A DNA stretch of 64,000 nt from Albifimbria verrucaria. Taxonomy: Eukaryota > Ascomycota > Sordariomycetes > Hypocreales > Stachybotryaceae. The position numbers and the translations under genes were made by a program. The notes under the pieces were generated by a model that worked only from the letters and a program-made list of their open reading frames with translations, searched no databases and was not told the DNA's origin. Positions 12,664 through 26,629 of this stretch are shown one piece after another. Within the stretch, counting starts at the first letter, position 1. The number at the start of each line of letters is the position of its first letter. Where the stretch lies: the NCBI GenBank assembly GCA_020081605.1, contig JAHREC010000049.1:1612001-1676000 (forward strand). Direction: 5' to 3'.

Positions 12664-13635
12664 GACGATATGGAGTTTTCATGAAAAGGTGCAGAGTGCA
12701 GAGTGCAAAGTAGAACGCCTAGTTCAGATCACCGATTCTGCGCGATAGTGATTCATGGGCATTAATTGAAAGACATGATCAACCATAGGAGTTGGTGGTT
12801 CTCCAGGTGGGAGGTGGTAGAATCGCTTGTCACCAGGACTTGGTATGAGCAAGGTACAAACGCGTAGTAGACGCGTGATCAGGTGTGCTTTTTCTGAACC
12901 TCGAAATCGAGAATAATTTGGAGGTACCTCTCTAGGTACGCAGCAATAATGAGATTTCTTTTCCCACAGGCCAAGTAAACATGTACCATGCGTTCTACTG
13001 CAAGTGACGTTGAGATAGCTCTATATAGGATCGAAAAACCTAGATTAAGTATCGAACAGTCTTATTTAGCAACCAGAAGCTCCCCACCTGGCGCAGTGAG
13101 ACACACGAGCGAGATGATGTCTATAGGTACTGTAGAGTGGTGGATGCTGTGACGTAGACAAAGGTACAAGAGCCGGGTACCTATTGTGGCGTACTTTATG
13201 CAATTTATGCAAGGTATTTTATGCAGCGGCTCGAAAGGCGGCAGCGGCAATAAACTGCGGCTGTCGGCCCCCAAACCTTCACTCACTGAGGGCGGTTCTC
13301 TTTTGGGACTAGGCAAAATCACGCCATCGATGGCATGCCATATGTCAGGACTCTTAAAAGCAACGACACCTGTTTCCACTTCCTTCACCACTTTTACCCC
13401 ATTCCTGGCTTGATTGAAGCTCTCGTGGGATTCAATGACACTGGGCGGTTCGGTTGATACCAAGATTTGCTATATTCGATCGCTCAAACGGGACATCTGC
13501 TCCTAGGTCATATCTGCGCTACAATTTCGTCTCCATCAACAACAAAAGAACCAAGGATCCAAGGAATACAAATGGAATATCAGACAAGGCTTCGTTACTT
13601 CGTGGCCGGGACGCTAGCGTGTCCCTCTCTTCACC
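12664..13635. other. Intergenic, helicase promoter side
   Basis: Upstream of the helicase start and downstream of the dioxygenase stop. Contains TAGGTAC-like strings near 12920-12940. No gene recognised. Confidence 0.5.
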
Positions 13636-14402
13636 TCACTTGAGCAGCCTGCCGTATGCCGAGTAGTAGCTGCATCCTGGCACATGGCTTCGCTTGCCCG
13701 ATTTCTCATCGAAGATATGACAGCCCTGTCGAGCGACATTGGGAGGAGTATATACTAAACCCGCTTCTGTCAGCCTTGAGACAAGTGTCTTGAGTTTACC
13801 AACGTCACTTACGATGAAGGGAGACAGCGAAGTCGCTTCCCTGTTGGACACCCGATGAAGCCCGAGCTCATCGGCCATGTACGCCACTGCATTCTCAGGG
13901 TATGTCTTTTCAGAGATGACCTTCATTGGGCCCTGCTCATCTTCCTTGGGAAAGGAATATCGGGTCTCCGTTAGATTTCCCTTGAGGATTTTCATCAAGC
14001 AGTGGGCGTTGCCGTGGTCGTGTATCGGGCTACCTTTACCAGGAGACCAGACTAGAACCAGCTGCATGCATGGTCAGCGACACGAGTTGATTGTATCAGT
14101 CACCGATGTTCATACCAAGTTACTCTTCCCATTACCCTCGTCGACCAGATTTCTAGTGTACCCACGACTCTTGTCCCCGAACGCATATTTACTCCACTGG
14201 TTATCGGAGCTATCGTAACCTTCCATCAGCCGGCTGAGGAAGTTGACGTCGATATCGTCAGAGGTCAACCCGAGGACGGACCAAGCGCTTCCTTCAATGC
14301 CAACACCAGCTCGTCGAATTGATTCGGTGGGGCAACAACGACGTCCTTGCCGCCGAGGCGGCCGCCGAAGTTGATAGCATGGGAGTATGTGTCGAGGGCC
14401 AT
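13636..14402 (-). CDS. CDO1: Cysteine dioxygenase
   Basis: Oxidises L-cysteine to cysteine sulfinate; cytosolic non-haem iron enzyme of the cupin fold. Exons 14402-14116, 14061-13813 and 13754-13636. The iron ligands are visible as [11 protein letters not shown] (two His) and GLHRVSN (third His). The Cys in GNAHC is at the position that forms the Cys-Tyr crosslink in animal enzymes. Two deletions break it: C run 14269-14271 (exon 1, after GPSSG) and G run 13819-13821. Restoring them gives 218 residues and, at the second site, the proper sequence [15 protein letters not shown] across the last intron. Read naively, the gene loses its first 96 residues, and the last intron is translated. Start chosen at 14402 ([12 protein letters not shown]), in phase after correction. 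Confidence 0.9.
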
Positions 14403-16186
14403 GGTCACGAGTGCTCGAGGTTATTCTCGGGTGTGATAAGACTTCAGATGTGGTGGACAGAACGCCTTGATATAGGAGATTTGGGATACAGACACTGTCG
14501 ATTGCGGGGTGCGAAATGTCTTACCATCGGTCACTTTACTCAGTCACCTGAGTTGGCTTAACATGCTGCGGAATACACCGGTGTCGGATTGTGGGTCACC
14601 TATCAAAACAGCGTCCTATGGGTCAATCTCTGTTGGTGGCTCATTTATTCGGATTTAGCGGCAATGCGCCGTTCCGATTATCACGAAATCGATTCGTCCC
14701 CACCCGCTAGTCGACAGGTAAAATGGCCGGTTTACCATTTCATCAGGATTTTAATGGCTTGCGTTCCTCAGAAGCACACCGCAGCATGTTTGCCGACGTG
14801 GAATCAATTGTGGCCGACGCTTGGGAAAACTTGCGATGGGGTGTTGCACTGATCCTTGAGCCCCGCCCTGCAAAGACTGGTGCGACATCACATCCGCAAC
14901 AGCGGTCTAGTGCATGGCCGAATTCGCAATGATCGATACTCCCTACATCGAGGCAGCATACCTACCGGACTTCTCGATAAACAGTTCTGATGACATCAGA
15001 TTACAGCTGTGTGATGTGATGAGATTCAGATCTGATAATCCCCGACTTCTTTGCCCCTGACTGAGATTTGTCTTTCCTTACGTTGGAAGATAACCTCTAC
15101 ATCCATCCGCATTCCATGCCAAGCTGCATACAGGTGTAACCAAGGATCACACACCGATTGTAGCCTTCTTAAACCGCGTCTCACAGGAGAATGTGGAAAG
15201 AGTCGTGTTTCCGCATGTTTGGTTCAGACACCTGATATGTATTTTCCTTTTGTCGTAAGCACATGCACTGTGGTGCATTGCTCGCCTTCTACATGTGGAC
15301 GCTGTCTCCTCTTTGTGATGTATATCCCGGGTTATCCGCGGCCTCCGCTCGTCCTTGAACATGGGATCGCCATTTTTTTGTTGGATGGTGGCGTAAATCA
15401 AGGGGCCCAAGACGAGCCTGCAATGCAACTGACCGCCCTCTCCTCAAAAGATATGAGTATGTGCGGCCAACCGACCCCTAAGTAGTCCATGTCATACCTC
15501 ATTTCCATAGACAGAGCACGAGGCGGTTCAATAGTTAAATCAATGACCCAATATGTTTATGATTATGTGGATTGAGACTAGGCCTCCTTTGATCACCAGT
15601 CTTGGCATTGCGGCTTTCTGATGTATTGCCTATCAAAACCAACAGGATTTTGATAGTCAACTATATTCATTACTGTCGCAGAAGAAGGTTCAGCCAAAGT
15701 GCTAGCTATCATATATATTGGACGTAGATATACCTCCAGATGTTAAACACATCACTCGTAGGTATTGGGCACCTTCTACCGGTCCATAGAATAAGGTGCG
15801 CGTCTGTAGGGTAATCAGAATGCACCAAATATTTGGCTGAGATAGAACCCCTACACGAGTATGGCGAAATAGAAAAGAAAGAAAACATCCGAAATATGAT
15901 GTGTTGAAAGAAGAAGAATAATCACGAGGAGCCAGAGTATCCGTGTAGAGATTGATTATATACAGCCCCCATTCGGACTTTGGGAACCGTTGCTGGGTTC
16001 ACAACTGAATTGAATACCTACTAGCAGGTAGGTCAGCATGTGCTAAAAGTATTCCCATCGAGCACTAACACCAGGACCCCGCAATAAGTTTTCATTGTCC
16101 GCGGGGCAAAATTGCGAATCTCAACCTGCACCCACCCCATGTCAATTACAACTTAACCAAAGCATTCGCAAGGCCCAGCGACCAAG
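14403..16186. other. Intergenic between CDO and TYW1
   Basis: Divergent 1.8 kb region. An open frame at 14723-14932 (MAGLPFHQDFNGLRSSEAH...) resembles nothing I know and has no visible partner exons. The 15530-15960 part is AT-richer. I see no confident gene. Confidence 0.45.
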
Positions 16187-18585
16187 ATGCTGACAGTCAA
16201 CCAGTTGTTGGAGTCCAGGCTGTTACCGGCCTGGCATGGTCAGTACCTGTACGCGCGCCTCGTTTTGCCGCCCCGCTGACAGAAGCCTAGGTCTTGTTGA
16301 ACTTTGGCATCTCCATCGCACGCCCATCCTCCTCGTTGTCGCCTTGTCTCTGCTCGGTGTCCGGACATATTTACACCTTACCGAGGAAAAGACGGACCTG
16401 GTAGCGCTTCCAAAAGCGTTCAAGAAGAATGTCGGACCCGAGCCTTCGAAAGAGCAGAGTGTTCGCGAACCGAACGAAAAGAAAAGTGTTAAATCGAATG
16501 CCCCACGGAGAATACAGGGTGGCTTGACAAAGTCACCCTCGACGGATGGCGCAGAAAAGGAATCCACATACGAGCGGTTGAAGATTCTCGTGTTCTTCTC
16601 CTCTGTGACCACGAAGACCGAGAAGATCGCCCAAGAATTCATCCCATTACTTGGGAAATCCGTAGAGCGTCTAGCTCAAGAGACGGGCCGTCAATTCCTC
16701 GAACCGGAATTGCGCGATCTCACAGAGATTGATTTTGAAGATTACTTTGTCTCGCCGCCGAAGTTTGGTGATGACGTTGGGATCTTCTACCTCTTTCTCC
16801 TTCCAAGCTACAACATCGACACGATTAATGACACATTCCTGCAGCACCTGCAAGAGACACACTACGATTTCAGGATTGATACTGCGCCTTTATCCTCGTT
16901 GCTAGGATTCTCGGTATTTGGGTTTGGCGATAAGGAGGGATGGCCTGACGAGGCAGAAGGATTCTGCTTCCAAGCTAAGGAGGTGGATAAGTGGATGGCC
17001 AAACTGACTGCTCGCAAGCGAGCATATCCTGTTGGAATGGGGACATGAAAAGCGATCACGCAGAGAGGTTCAAGGAATGGGCTGAAGGTGTCATTGACAC
17101 TGTAGGCCATATTGCGCGTACCGGTAGTCTCGGAGAGGGCGTCCCTGGCAGTGGTGCTCCTGTGGAAAGCGACGACGAGGACGTAGCGGACGAGGACGAC
17201 GGAGAAGTCGTTTTCGATGATGAGCAGGTGCCGATCAAGAAGCGCCAATCCAAAACAAAGGATCTGGAAGATGTTGAAGATTTAGGCCGAATCATTCGGT
17301 CCACTGCAAATGGTGACCAGCCTGGAGGAAAGAAAGCGCCCTTGGCTGTGGATTTTACAACATACAAGTCACCGGTCAAGCGGAAGGAGTATGCCATCAA
17401 AGAGATGGTGGCAAAGGACTCCCCAACATACGCTGCTCTTACCAAGCAAGGCTACTCCATTGTCGGTTCTCACTCGGGTGTTAAGATTTGCCGCTGGACC
17501 AAGTCTGCATTGCGTGGTCGAGGTAGTTGTTACAAGTACTCACTCTATGGTATCAACTCTCACCAATGTATGGAGACGACGCCTTCACTGTCCTGCTCAA
17601 ACAAATGTGTCTTCTGCTGGAGACACGGAACGAACCCCGTGGGAACCACTTGGCGGTGGGTTGTCGATCCTCCCGATATGATCTTTGATGGAGTTAAGGA
17701 AAACCACTACAAAAGATTAAGATGCTGAAGGGTATGCCTGGTGTTCGCGCGGAACGTTTCAGCGAAGCCATGCAGATCAGACATTGCGCATTGTCACTCG
17801 TTGGCGAGCCAATCTTCTACCCCTATATCAATGAGTTCTTGGCTCTTCTGCACAAGGAACGCATTTCATCTTTCCTAGTGTGCAATGCGCAGCACCCAGA
17901 CCAACTCGCGGCGCTGAAAGCCGTTACACAACTATACGTCTCGATCGACGCATCCAACAGAGAAAGTCTGCGAAAGATCGATAGACCCTTGCATCGAGAC
18001 TTTTGGGAGAGGTTCCAAAGATGCCTTGATATCCTTCGGGAGAAGCGTTTCCGCCATCGAACGGTATATCGCCTAACACTCGTTAAGGGGTTCAATGTAG
18101 AGGAGGAGGTTGACGGCTATGCGCAGCTTGTTGAGCGTGGTCTTCCTTGCTTCGTGGAAGTGAAAGGTGTCACATTCTGCGGCACATCCACATCTTCTAA
18201 TGCGGGATTGAGAATGACAAACGTGCCATTTTATTGGGAGGTGTGCGAGTTTGTCAAGGCGCTCGAAAAGAGGCTTCAAGAGAAGGGCTTGAAGTACGGC
18301 ATTGCTGCGGAACACGCCCACAGCTGCTGCATCCTGATTGCCAGTGAGCGATTTAGGGTCAATGATAAGTGGCATACTCACATTGACTACAAGCGGTTCT
18401 TTGAGCTGCTTGAGGAAAGAGGCCCTGATGGTGACTGGACGCCTGAAGACTATATGGGCCCGCCCACTCCGGAATGGGCTCTTTGGGGTAATGGAGGATT
18501 CGATCCTAGAGATGACAGAGTGGACAGAAAGGGTCAGAAGATTGAGCGTGTTGTGGTACGCGAACAACCACCTGAGGAATATTAG
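16187..18585 (+). CDS. TYW1: tRNA 4-demethylwybutosine synthase
   Basis: Radical-SAM enzyme that builds the tricyclic base from m1G37 of tRNA-Phe on the way to wybutosine. Exon 1 is 16187-16238, exon 2 starts at 16291. Order: an N-terminal membrane anchor (PILLVVALSLLGVRTYL, as in yeast Tyw1); a flavodoxin-like FMN domain (KILVFFSSVTTKTEKIAQEF to GFSVFGFGD); an acidic linker; then the radical-SAM domain with the CxxxCxxC cluster motif in SCSNKCVFCWRHGTNP and the family motif HCALSLVGEP. Two deletions break it: G run 17039-17042 and A run 17711-17714. With both restored the gene is 782 residues and fully in frame. Convergent with TOM20. Confidence 0.94.
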
Positions 18586-18965
18586 TCTGCTTGTTGGTAG
18601 TTAACATGTGACGGCGTTGTGAGTTGATGTCCAAGCTGGGCCGTTGCAAATGGACTTATGGGACTTATGGTTTAGACAAAATAACACTTCTTCCACTACG
18701 CAACCATGGGAAACTGCATTAAATCATCATGTATTACGATAGTGCTTAGACATATTCATGCTCCATAGCAGTCTCGTTTGCCGTACATTGTTTACACAAG
18801 CCCCAACGGGTGGTTGGAAGCTACGATTATGATACATTGAAGGCCGCAGGTCTCCAGTTGTTGAGCGCAGATGCTCATCCAGCCTAATGTGACCCTGGGG
18901 TCTCATTTCCCAGCGCGATTTTGGCCGAGCGCAGCGGCAAGGCCCCGTTGACGAGTATGATTGGC
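18586..18965. other. Convergent intergenic TYW1 / TOM20
   Basis: 380 bases of 3' flank shared by two convergent genes. Nothing else seen. Confidence 0.6.
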
Positions 18966-19662
18966 TTAATCGAGGCCGACGTTAGGGATGTCGGACAGGT
19001 TGATGCCGGAGCTTGCGCGGATGTCCAGAGACGAGTCGTAGGCAATCATTTCGGCCAGGGCGTCTAATACAGGCTAGAGCACGTGGTTAGCGCAGTAACA
19101 AGGAGCGGAAGCAGCTTCGCAATCTTACCTTGGGCATGGCGCTGTCGTACAGCTGGATGAGGTCGCCAGGAGAGGGTGCACCTTCAGGCACTTGTACAGA
19201 CCCAGGGCGGACTCGACGGCCCTCGAGGCTATGGCAACGGGGTCAGTATATGTGTGGTGGTCATCATGGGGGTTTATGGCAGCCGTACGATCTGAGCTGA
19301 GCATCTCGCCAATGGCCATCTGCTCCTTGAAGTAGGCCTCACGCTCCTCAAGCCCAGTAGGGAATCCCTCGTCCTTGGCGTCATCGACCTGTGCGTGGAT
19401 AGCAGCTCGGTGCTGCTTCGTCGACATCTCAGCCTCCTCCTTCTCGACACGAGCCTGGCGGCGCTCGTTTCTCCTGAGGTTGCGGCGGAACTCGGGCTCA
19501 GAGCGGCGCTTGTAGTCGAAGTAGACGGCGTAAGCTAAACAAGAAGGCGGATTGTCAATATTCATCGCGAGCCGACAATGGATGGGATTCGCAAAGCTCA
19601 CCAGCAACGGCGGCCGCGGCCGTAGCAATTGATGCCGTCACGAGAGTGGAGGACTGAACCAT
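18966..19662 (-). CDS. TOM20: Mitochondrial import receptor subunit Tom20
   Basis: Outer-membrane receptor for presequences. Four exons, 19662-19602, 19534-19289, 19228-19129 and 19073-18966. An N-terminal anchor ([20 protein letters not shown]) is followed by the basic stretch [20 protein letters not shown], then a charged linker and the TPR-like receptor domain ([14 protein letters not shown], then [15 protein letters not shown]). One deletion in the G run 19174-19176 disrupts the receptor domain. Restoring it gives 171 residues ending [12 protein letters not shown]. The family normally has about 170-200 residues. Divergent from EXO84. Confidence 0.92.
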
Positions 19663-20303
19663 CTTGAATGATCGAAGAGGAATAAAAGTGTTCAAAGAAG
19701 AATTCTTGAAAGAAAAAGAGCGCAGAGATGGGCCACAAGCTGCAGCAAGATAATTACGAGTGTAGTCTTGAAGAAAGCGCCGAGGGCGAGCTGTAAGCCT
19801 AAGTCGGACTATGGTCGAAGACCAATTTTTGAGAGCCTATCCGGACATGGGTCGTTGCTATGAGGTAAGGTAGAGCTCGGAAGATCTTAGACGCGCGCCC
19901 AGTCCGGACGGAAGAACATCGGCGTGGGCGGCTCCTCTGCAGAGCCAGCTGTGCGGTACCTACCAAGGCCAAGTAATCCGTACGTACCTGGTACATGGTA
20001 CCTGATACCTGATACCTGCCTGTGCTGTGCTGTGCTGTGCTGTGTTCCAAGGGTGCGTCTACCGCGCCTCTTCAGACACCATCTACCTCAAGCTGCTACA
20101 GCACGACGCTGAACACCTTGGTGCCTTTCAATGTGTGAAACGGCATTGCTGTAGTACTTTCTTTTACATCTGCCTTCGACGTGGCAAGAAACTAGGCAAA
20201 CAACCCTGATCCTGCTCTGGTAAACAGCTATCCGTCCAGTATCACCCCAACTGCTGCTCCTTGACCAGTTCCAAGCAGGGCGCCAGCCGAACAGCCATTC
20301 GCC
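19663..20303. promoter_or_regulatory. Divergent promoter region TOM20 / EXO84 with tandem repeats
   Basis: 640 bases between divergent starts. Contains degenerate GGTACCTGATACCT-type repeats at about 19983-20018 and a CTGTG tandem array at about 20019-20043. GCTGTG strings also occur upstream of the PP2A gene near 23010-23030 and in the MON1/DOP1 promoter near 36340. Confidence 0.5.
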
Positions 20304-22426
20304 ATGTCCGAGGAACGCAGCAAGATATCCCTCCGAGTCGGGCCTAAGAGGAAGAACCGGGCTGCTGCGAGCGCTCCCAAGAAGATCTCTGCTCCTATAC
20401 TACAGCAAGATGGATCTTCCCGAGGAGGTGCTGACATGGCTGACCCAGCTATGCGGCAACCCTCACGCCCGCCCATATCGGTTGGCGGCAAGGTGAGCTT
20501 TGATTTCCCAAGCTGAGAGACTGCGGCTCATTTCTGTAGACTTCGGACCTGGTCAAGCGACGGTATTCAACGCGATTCAACAATCTACCCAACAGCTACG
20601 ACGCCGGTCAGCCACCCTCCCTGCCCTGCCGCCGATGCCTTCCTTGGATAAATACGATCAGCGGGACCGACGACCGCCTCCATCGCGAGGAGGTGCTGCC
20701 CCGACCGTAGATGTTCAGGCTCTGCGAGATCCAAACCTTGTCCCGGACCAATACGCCGCCAGCGTGCTCAGCGATGCGACGGAGGACCAGATTCGCGAGT
20801 ATGAAGAGTCGTTGCGGAAGTTGAAGCGCCGTGCTTCGGCAGACCTGCAACAGAACCTAATGCAGAACCGAACGCAATTCATAAAGATCAGCAAGGAGGC
20901 AGAGAAGCTCAAAGAGGAAATGAGGGCGCTGCGTTCCTTGATGTCGGAGCTGAAGGTCAACACAACTGCCTTGAGATCAGCCTCCATGAGGGAGATGATA
21001 ATGCCGGCCTCCCGGGACAGGTTCCTACAGGCTTGAGCAAGCGAGACAAGCGGAGTTCGGTCGCTGATAGGAGCGCGCTCTGGAACTCGCAGATGCAAGC
21101 ATTGTACAAGAACGTCGAGGGTCGCAGAAATTCCTCCCCAATTCGTCTGGTCGTCATGTCATCCAGAATGCTGGGCAGTGGATCGAGCTGGACAACGCCA
21201 CGTATAAATCACGACGGGCAATGCAGATCTTCTTACTGAATGATCACATTCTTATCGCTTCACGTAAGAAGCGAAAGGCTGATGGCTCTAACGGGGACTC
21301 GAGAAGCCAGCCATCCAAGCTCGTCGCGGACCGATGTTGGCCACTCCTCGATATCGAAGTAGTTGACATGGCTGGAACTGGAGAATCATCTGGCGGCCGA
21401 ACCAAGCTAGCTGATGCTATCATGATTCGCGGGGTGGTCAGGAGTCTTTCATCTACCGAACTGAGAAGCCCCAAGATGCTGAAAAGAAGGCGCTGATTCT
21501 CAACGTGCGCAAGGCTGTTGAGGAGCTTCGCAAGAGTTTGCGTTCCGAAATGGAGGCTAACAACAAAGCCAAGGAAACGATCAACTACTTTGCGTCCAGA
21601 GATCCTGGACTGCTACAAAATACAGAGCTACTTGAGACTTTATCCGACGTCAAAGACATGCTCATCGAGGTGGATGGCAAGCAGCAAAACTTGCGCTGGG
21701 TCGAGAGTCAGATGGACGAGCTCGACATCGATATTGCGCTCCAGGATTTCGAGCCAGCTGTCTCGCGCGTAGAGAAGCTTAAAGGTCTCGCAAGAGGCCT
21801 GAAGAACAACGCGGTTGCTCAGGACTTCATCAACTTCAAGATTGAGGAGCGCTGTGCTAGGTTGGCTGGCATGGTGATTCGCGAGCTACAGGAGACGCAC
21901 AATGAACGGAGCAAGACACAGCGCAAGGTAAGCTGGCTCACGAGACTGGGCTTTGAGGACAGGGCCAGAGAAGCCTACCTTGCGGCTCGCAGTGAGATTA
22001 TCCGCAAGAGAGCCAGGTAAGTTTCAGCTTGAATTTGTGATTAGTGACGCAGAGGACTGACCCGCACGACAGGCAATGCACATTCCAAGGTGACCTACAC
22101 CTCTATATCTGGCAGTTGTCTTTGGTCTACTTTATGATCATCCACAACACGGTCCAATGCTTCCAGGGATGTTTCCTCCACCAATGATGAGTGCGTGCGT
22201 CAAGTGGGCGAAGGAGGAGGTAGAAGCATTCAACGTGATACTGGCACGCCAGCTTAGCAGCACAGATCGTGGCGGGCAAGTCTGGACGCAGTGTATGGAC
22301 AGGGCCAAGGAGCACGCCAAATTTCTTTCCGACGTTGGACTCGACTTCACAAACCTGGTGGGTAGAGATTTGGACAATGCCTCGATGCCGAGCTCTCAGG
22401 GACCAATTGGGCTAGGGGTAGCATGA
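20304..22426 (+). CDS. EXO84: Exocyst complex component Exo84
   Basis: Subunit of the octameric exocyst that tethers secretory vesicles at growth sites such as the hyphal tip. Exons 20304-20492, 20540-22016 and 22073-22426. Order: basic N-terminus; Vps51/Exo84-type coiled coil around SDATEDQIREYEESLRKLKR; PH domain including MQIFLLNDHILIASRKKR; and C-terminal helical repeats (VESQMDELDIDIALQDFEPA to FEDRAREAYLAARSE). Five deletions are needed: within 20622-20637, within 21000-21031, G run 21119-21121, G run 21431-21434 and about 22172-22176. With all five restored the coding sequence is 2,025 bases (674 residues). It is the most frequently broken gene for its length here. The last correction joins YFMIIHNTVQCF to PPPMMSACVKWAKEEVEAF. 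Confidence 0.92.
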
Positions 22427-23420
22427 GAATGATTTGAGATGAGGATGATTCTGTGAACGAGGGGACGAGTTTTGTTATTTTTCTTGTTAGCAAGCCATGT
22501 AGCTTCGAATACTACCTGTGGTGCAAAAAGACCCATTTATGTTCACATCTATTATCAAGTGCTGCTAAAGAAAACAACAATAACAGCGAAATTAAAAATG
22601 ACGTGAAAGTGCTGTGGGTAAGAAGAAAAAGGAGGTACATGCAAATACAGACAGCCAGGGCAGGTATTGGGTGTTTATGTCGAGCAGTTGTGTGAGTTGA
22701 GCGACATGTCACATTCCAAAGCTCGCCCAAAGAGATCGAATTCGCTTTTCTCGTCAACATTTCCCGCCTGCACTTTGTGATACTGAAGATTTAGTATGTT
22801 TCAGACGGCAGGCCATCTGGTGATTACTTGTGCTAGATTATCTGAGCCCACGACGCAGTGGCTGAAGGCAAAGGAGGGAGGGATAAGGGATGTAGGGGGA
22901 CATGATGTGGGCCAAGCCGCTGGAAGCAGGTGGTAGCAATAAGCAGCAACAAGCAGCCACATGGCAGGGAAGCCGGCGGAGGGCCAAGTACCTATACCTT
23001 GGGTGCTGAGCTGAGCTGTGCTGTGGTGCGCTCCCCCTCCCAGCCCACTGCCTGCACCTGGAGATTAAGCGAGCAATCTTTATTACGGGAGAGGCTAACT
23101 GACGCCTGCGTCTCGTCTCCCCAAACACCATCAACGCACCCAAACGAGCCCAACTCATCGTCGACCGCGCGCGCCAGCCCCTTAGAAGCGACAGGAGCTC
23201 CTTCAGTACCGACGACGATTCCCCTTCCCCATCGATCTACCGCTGCCCGCCATCGTAATCTCTTTCTCCCCTCGAGGCTGCTGCCCGCCGTTCTGAACCT
23301 TCGTCCCTGATACCCCACCGCCCGTCCGCAACCTAATCATCGTCGCAACGTCATTTACCTCGCCCATTGACGCCTCGCCCACAAACCTGCTCCTCCCGAA
23401 TCACGCTTCTCGCCGACATC
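22427..23420. promoter_or_regulatory. Upstream region of the PP2A gene
   Basis: About 1 kb between EXO84 and PP2A, both on the plus strand. The 23040-23420 part is pyrimidine-rich, consistent with a fungal promoter and 5' leader. A GCTGAGCTGTG repeat lies near 23008-23026. No gene seen. Confidence 0.5.
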
Positions 23421-24859
<1,439 letters not shown>

Positions 24860-25518
24860 TCATTTGGTCAATGTTTGCCTCTGATGAAACGCTTCTTGCT
24901 GGAATGGCACCACAAAGGCCGGAAGAGTACCGATTGGAATCACCGAGGTGGGATCTTATGCATGTACAGATAATCCTACTTCTTGCTTCCAATGAAGAGG
25001 GTCACAGCACACGGCCGCGGCTTGGTAGTTTCCAATGGGACGAGCTCATCTCGTACAGTAGTAGAGGGGTGTCTGAGTGGGCGGGTAGAACCGTCACAAC
25101 CGTCTCTTCATGTACGCATATTAGAGTCAGCCACGCAAAGAGATTCGCGTCGTTTCAAACACCACATGTGTCTCATAATGATCAGATTTGTGCCGGCTAA
25201 CTTGACGAAGGAAGGTTTCAGCAGACACTAACTGACAAGCTTACTGAATCTAGCACAGGATCGAGCGCAGCGATGCTTATTGGTCATGATCATTATTATT
25301 TAACTATACGAGAAGAGTATCTAATGAATTCGGAGTAGGGCTTTTCACTCGACGCCTTGGGCACGGTGATCCCATGTATGGTAACCAGTGAACCTTCTAA
25401 TAGAAAACAATCGCACCTTATGCATAATGCCATCCGCTACCACTTGCGTGTGCTTAGTTTATCATCTGGTAATGTCTATTCGTAACACAACTCCACCGAC
25501 ACGACTGATCAGTGCCTT
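24860..25518. other. Convergent intergenic region
   Basis: 3' flanks of PP2A and the membrane protein gene. AT-rich at 25240-25330. No gene seen. Confidence 0.55.
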
Positions 25519-26629
25519 CTAATTGACGGCACGATTCTCGAGCTCATTCTGAGCGTTTGATTCCCACTCCTGCTCCTGTTGGCGGTCCTCATCTGTCTGG
25601 TCGCCCTTGGGGAGCGACTCCTCGTCTGTGGCAACAGGACCCTTTTCAAGGCTTGCGCTGCCAGAATAGTGGCCAGGCCCGCTGCTACCATCGGGGATGT
25701 GGAATCGACGATCGAAGCGGGAGAGTGCGTAGGTGAAGACAACAACAAGCTCGATGCCGAAGTTGATGCAGTAGAACAAGGCCTTGTGATGGAACCACTC
25801 GGGCTGGGTTATCGGGCGCTTCATGAACAGGATACCTGCACGGAAGCTGGCACCAAAAGCAAGCAGTACGGCGGTGAACAGCACGAGCCTGACCTTGGTG
25901 CGCATACTGCCGTGGCCGAACTTTTCGATTGATGTCTCGCGGGGAGGAGGATGGTGACGAGAGTAATGGGGAGAGGGAGGAAAGAGAGAATGGCCATGAA
26001 CGTGACGGAAGTGAGCTGGACATCGCGCAGCTGAGACTTGATGTGGGCGTCGAGAGTGTAAGCGTTGTAGACGATGGCGACGATGACCATGACTAGGCAG
26101 ACGACGACACAAGCGTAGAGAAAGCGAAAGGCGATGCTAACGGGCTTGCTCCAGCCAATGTGTGGGTGATAGGCGCGTAGAATGCGCTGGGCAAATATTA
26201 GGTTGGCGATGAAGAGGAGAAGCACGCCGGCATTGGTGAGGATGGCTGTAGCGAGAGCGATGCGGACGTTGTGAGGGTAACAGGCCCAGACGATACGCAT
26301 TATGTTGGCACTGATACGGGCCATAGAGAAACCGAAGAAGACACCGGACAGGATGAACTTGTGGCCACGGCGACGGTTGACCTGAAGAATAGTCATGTTC
26401 AGGGCGGCGCTGATAGCGAAGAGGAAGATGAGAACGGCGCTGATGGGGACGTCGACGGTGGTGGTGGGAAGGCCACCGAGCTGGGCATCGCGAGATGCAT
26501 ATGGAGGGCCCTATTGGTTGAGAAAGGAGAGTGTAAGTGATTTGTTTCTCAGAACTTGGAGATGTTTCAAGAAGACGGGTGTATACGAACCTGTAATTGG
26601 CCCTGCTGGGCTTGGTTAGGAACTGACAT
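25519..26629 (-). CDS. Seven-helix fungal membrane protein (DUF3112-like)
   Basis: Function unknown. Exon 1 (26629-26591, MSVPNQAQQGQLQ) joins exon 2 from 26510. Seven hydrophobic segments are visible: PISAVLIFLFAISAALNMTI, FILSGVFFGFSMARISANIM, ILTNAGVLLLFIANLIFA, FLYACVVVCLVMVIVAIVY, VTFMAILSFLPLPITLVTIL, VLFTAVLLAFGASFRAGILF and CINFGIELVVVFTYALSRF. A long charged cytoplasmic tail follows, rich in Glu, Gln and Asp. This layout matches a fungal family often labelled DUF3112 or family-C-like GPCR; I rely on memory of the family, and receptor function is not shown. One deletion in the G run 25941-25944 breaks the frame between helices 5 and 6. Restored length is 343 residues. Confidence 0.72.

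Noticed and set aside
13636..14067. Cysteine dioxygenase as a 143-residue protein starting at 14067
   Set aside because: That ATG lies in intron 1, and the last intron is translated in that frame. The corrected three-exon model is 218 residues and fits the family.
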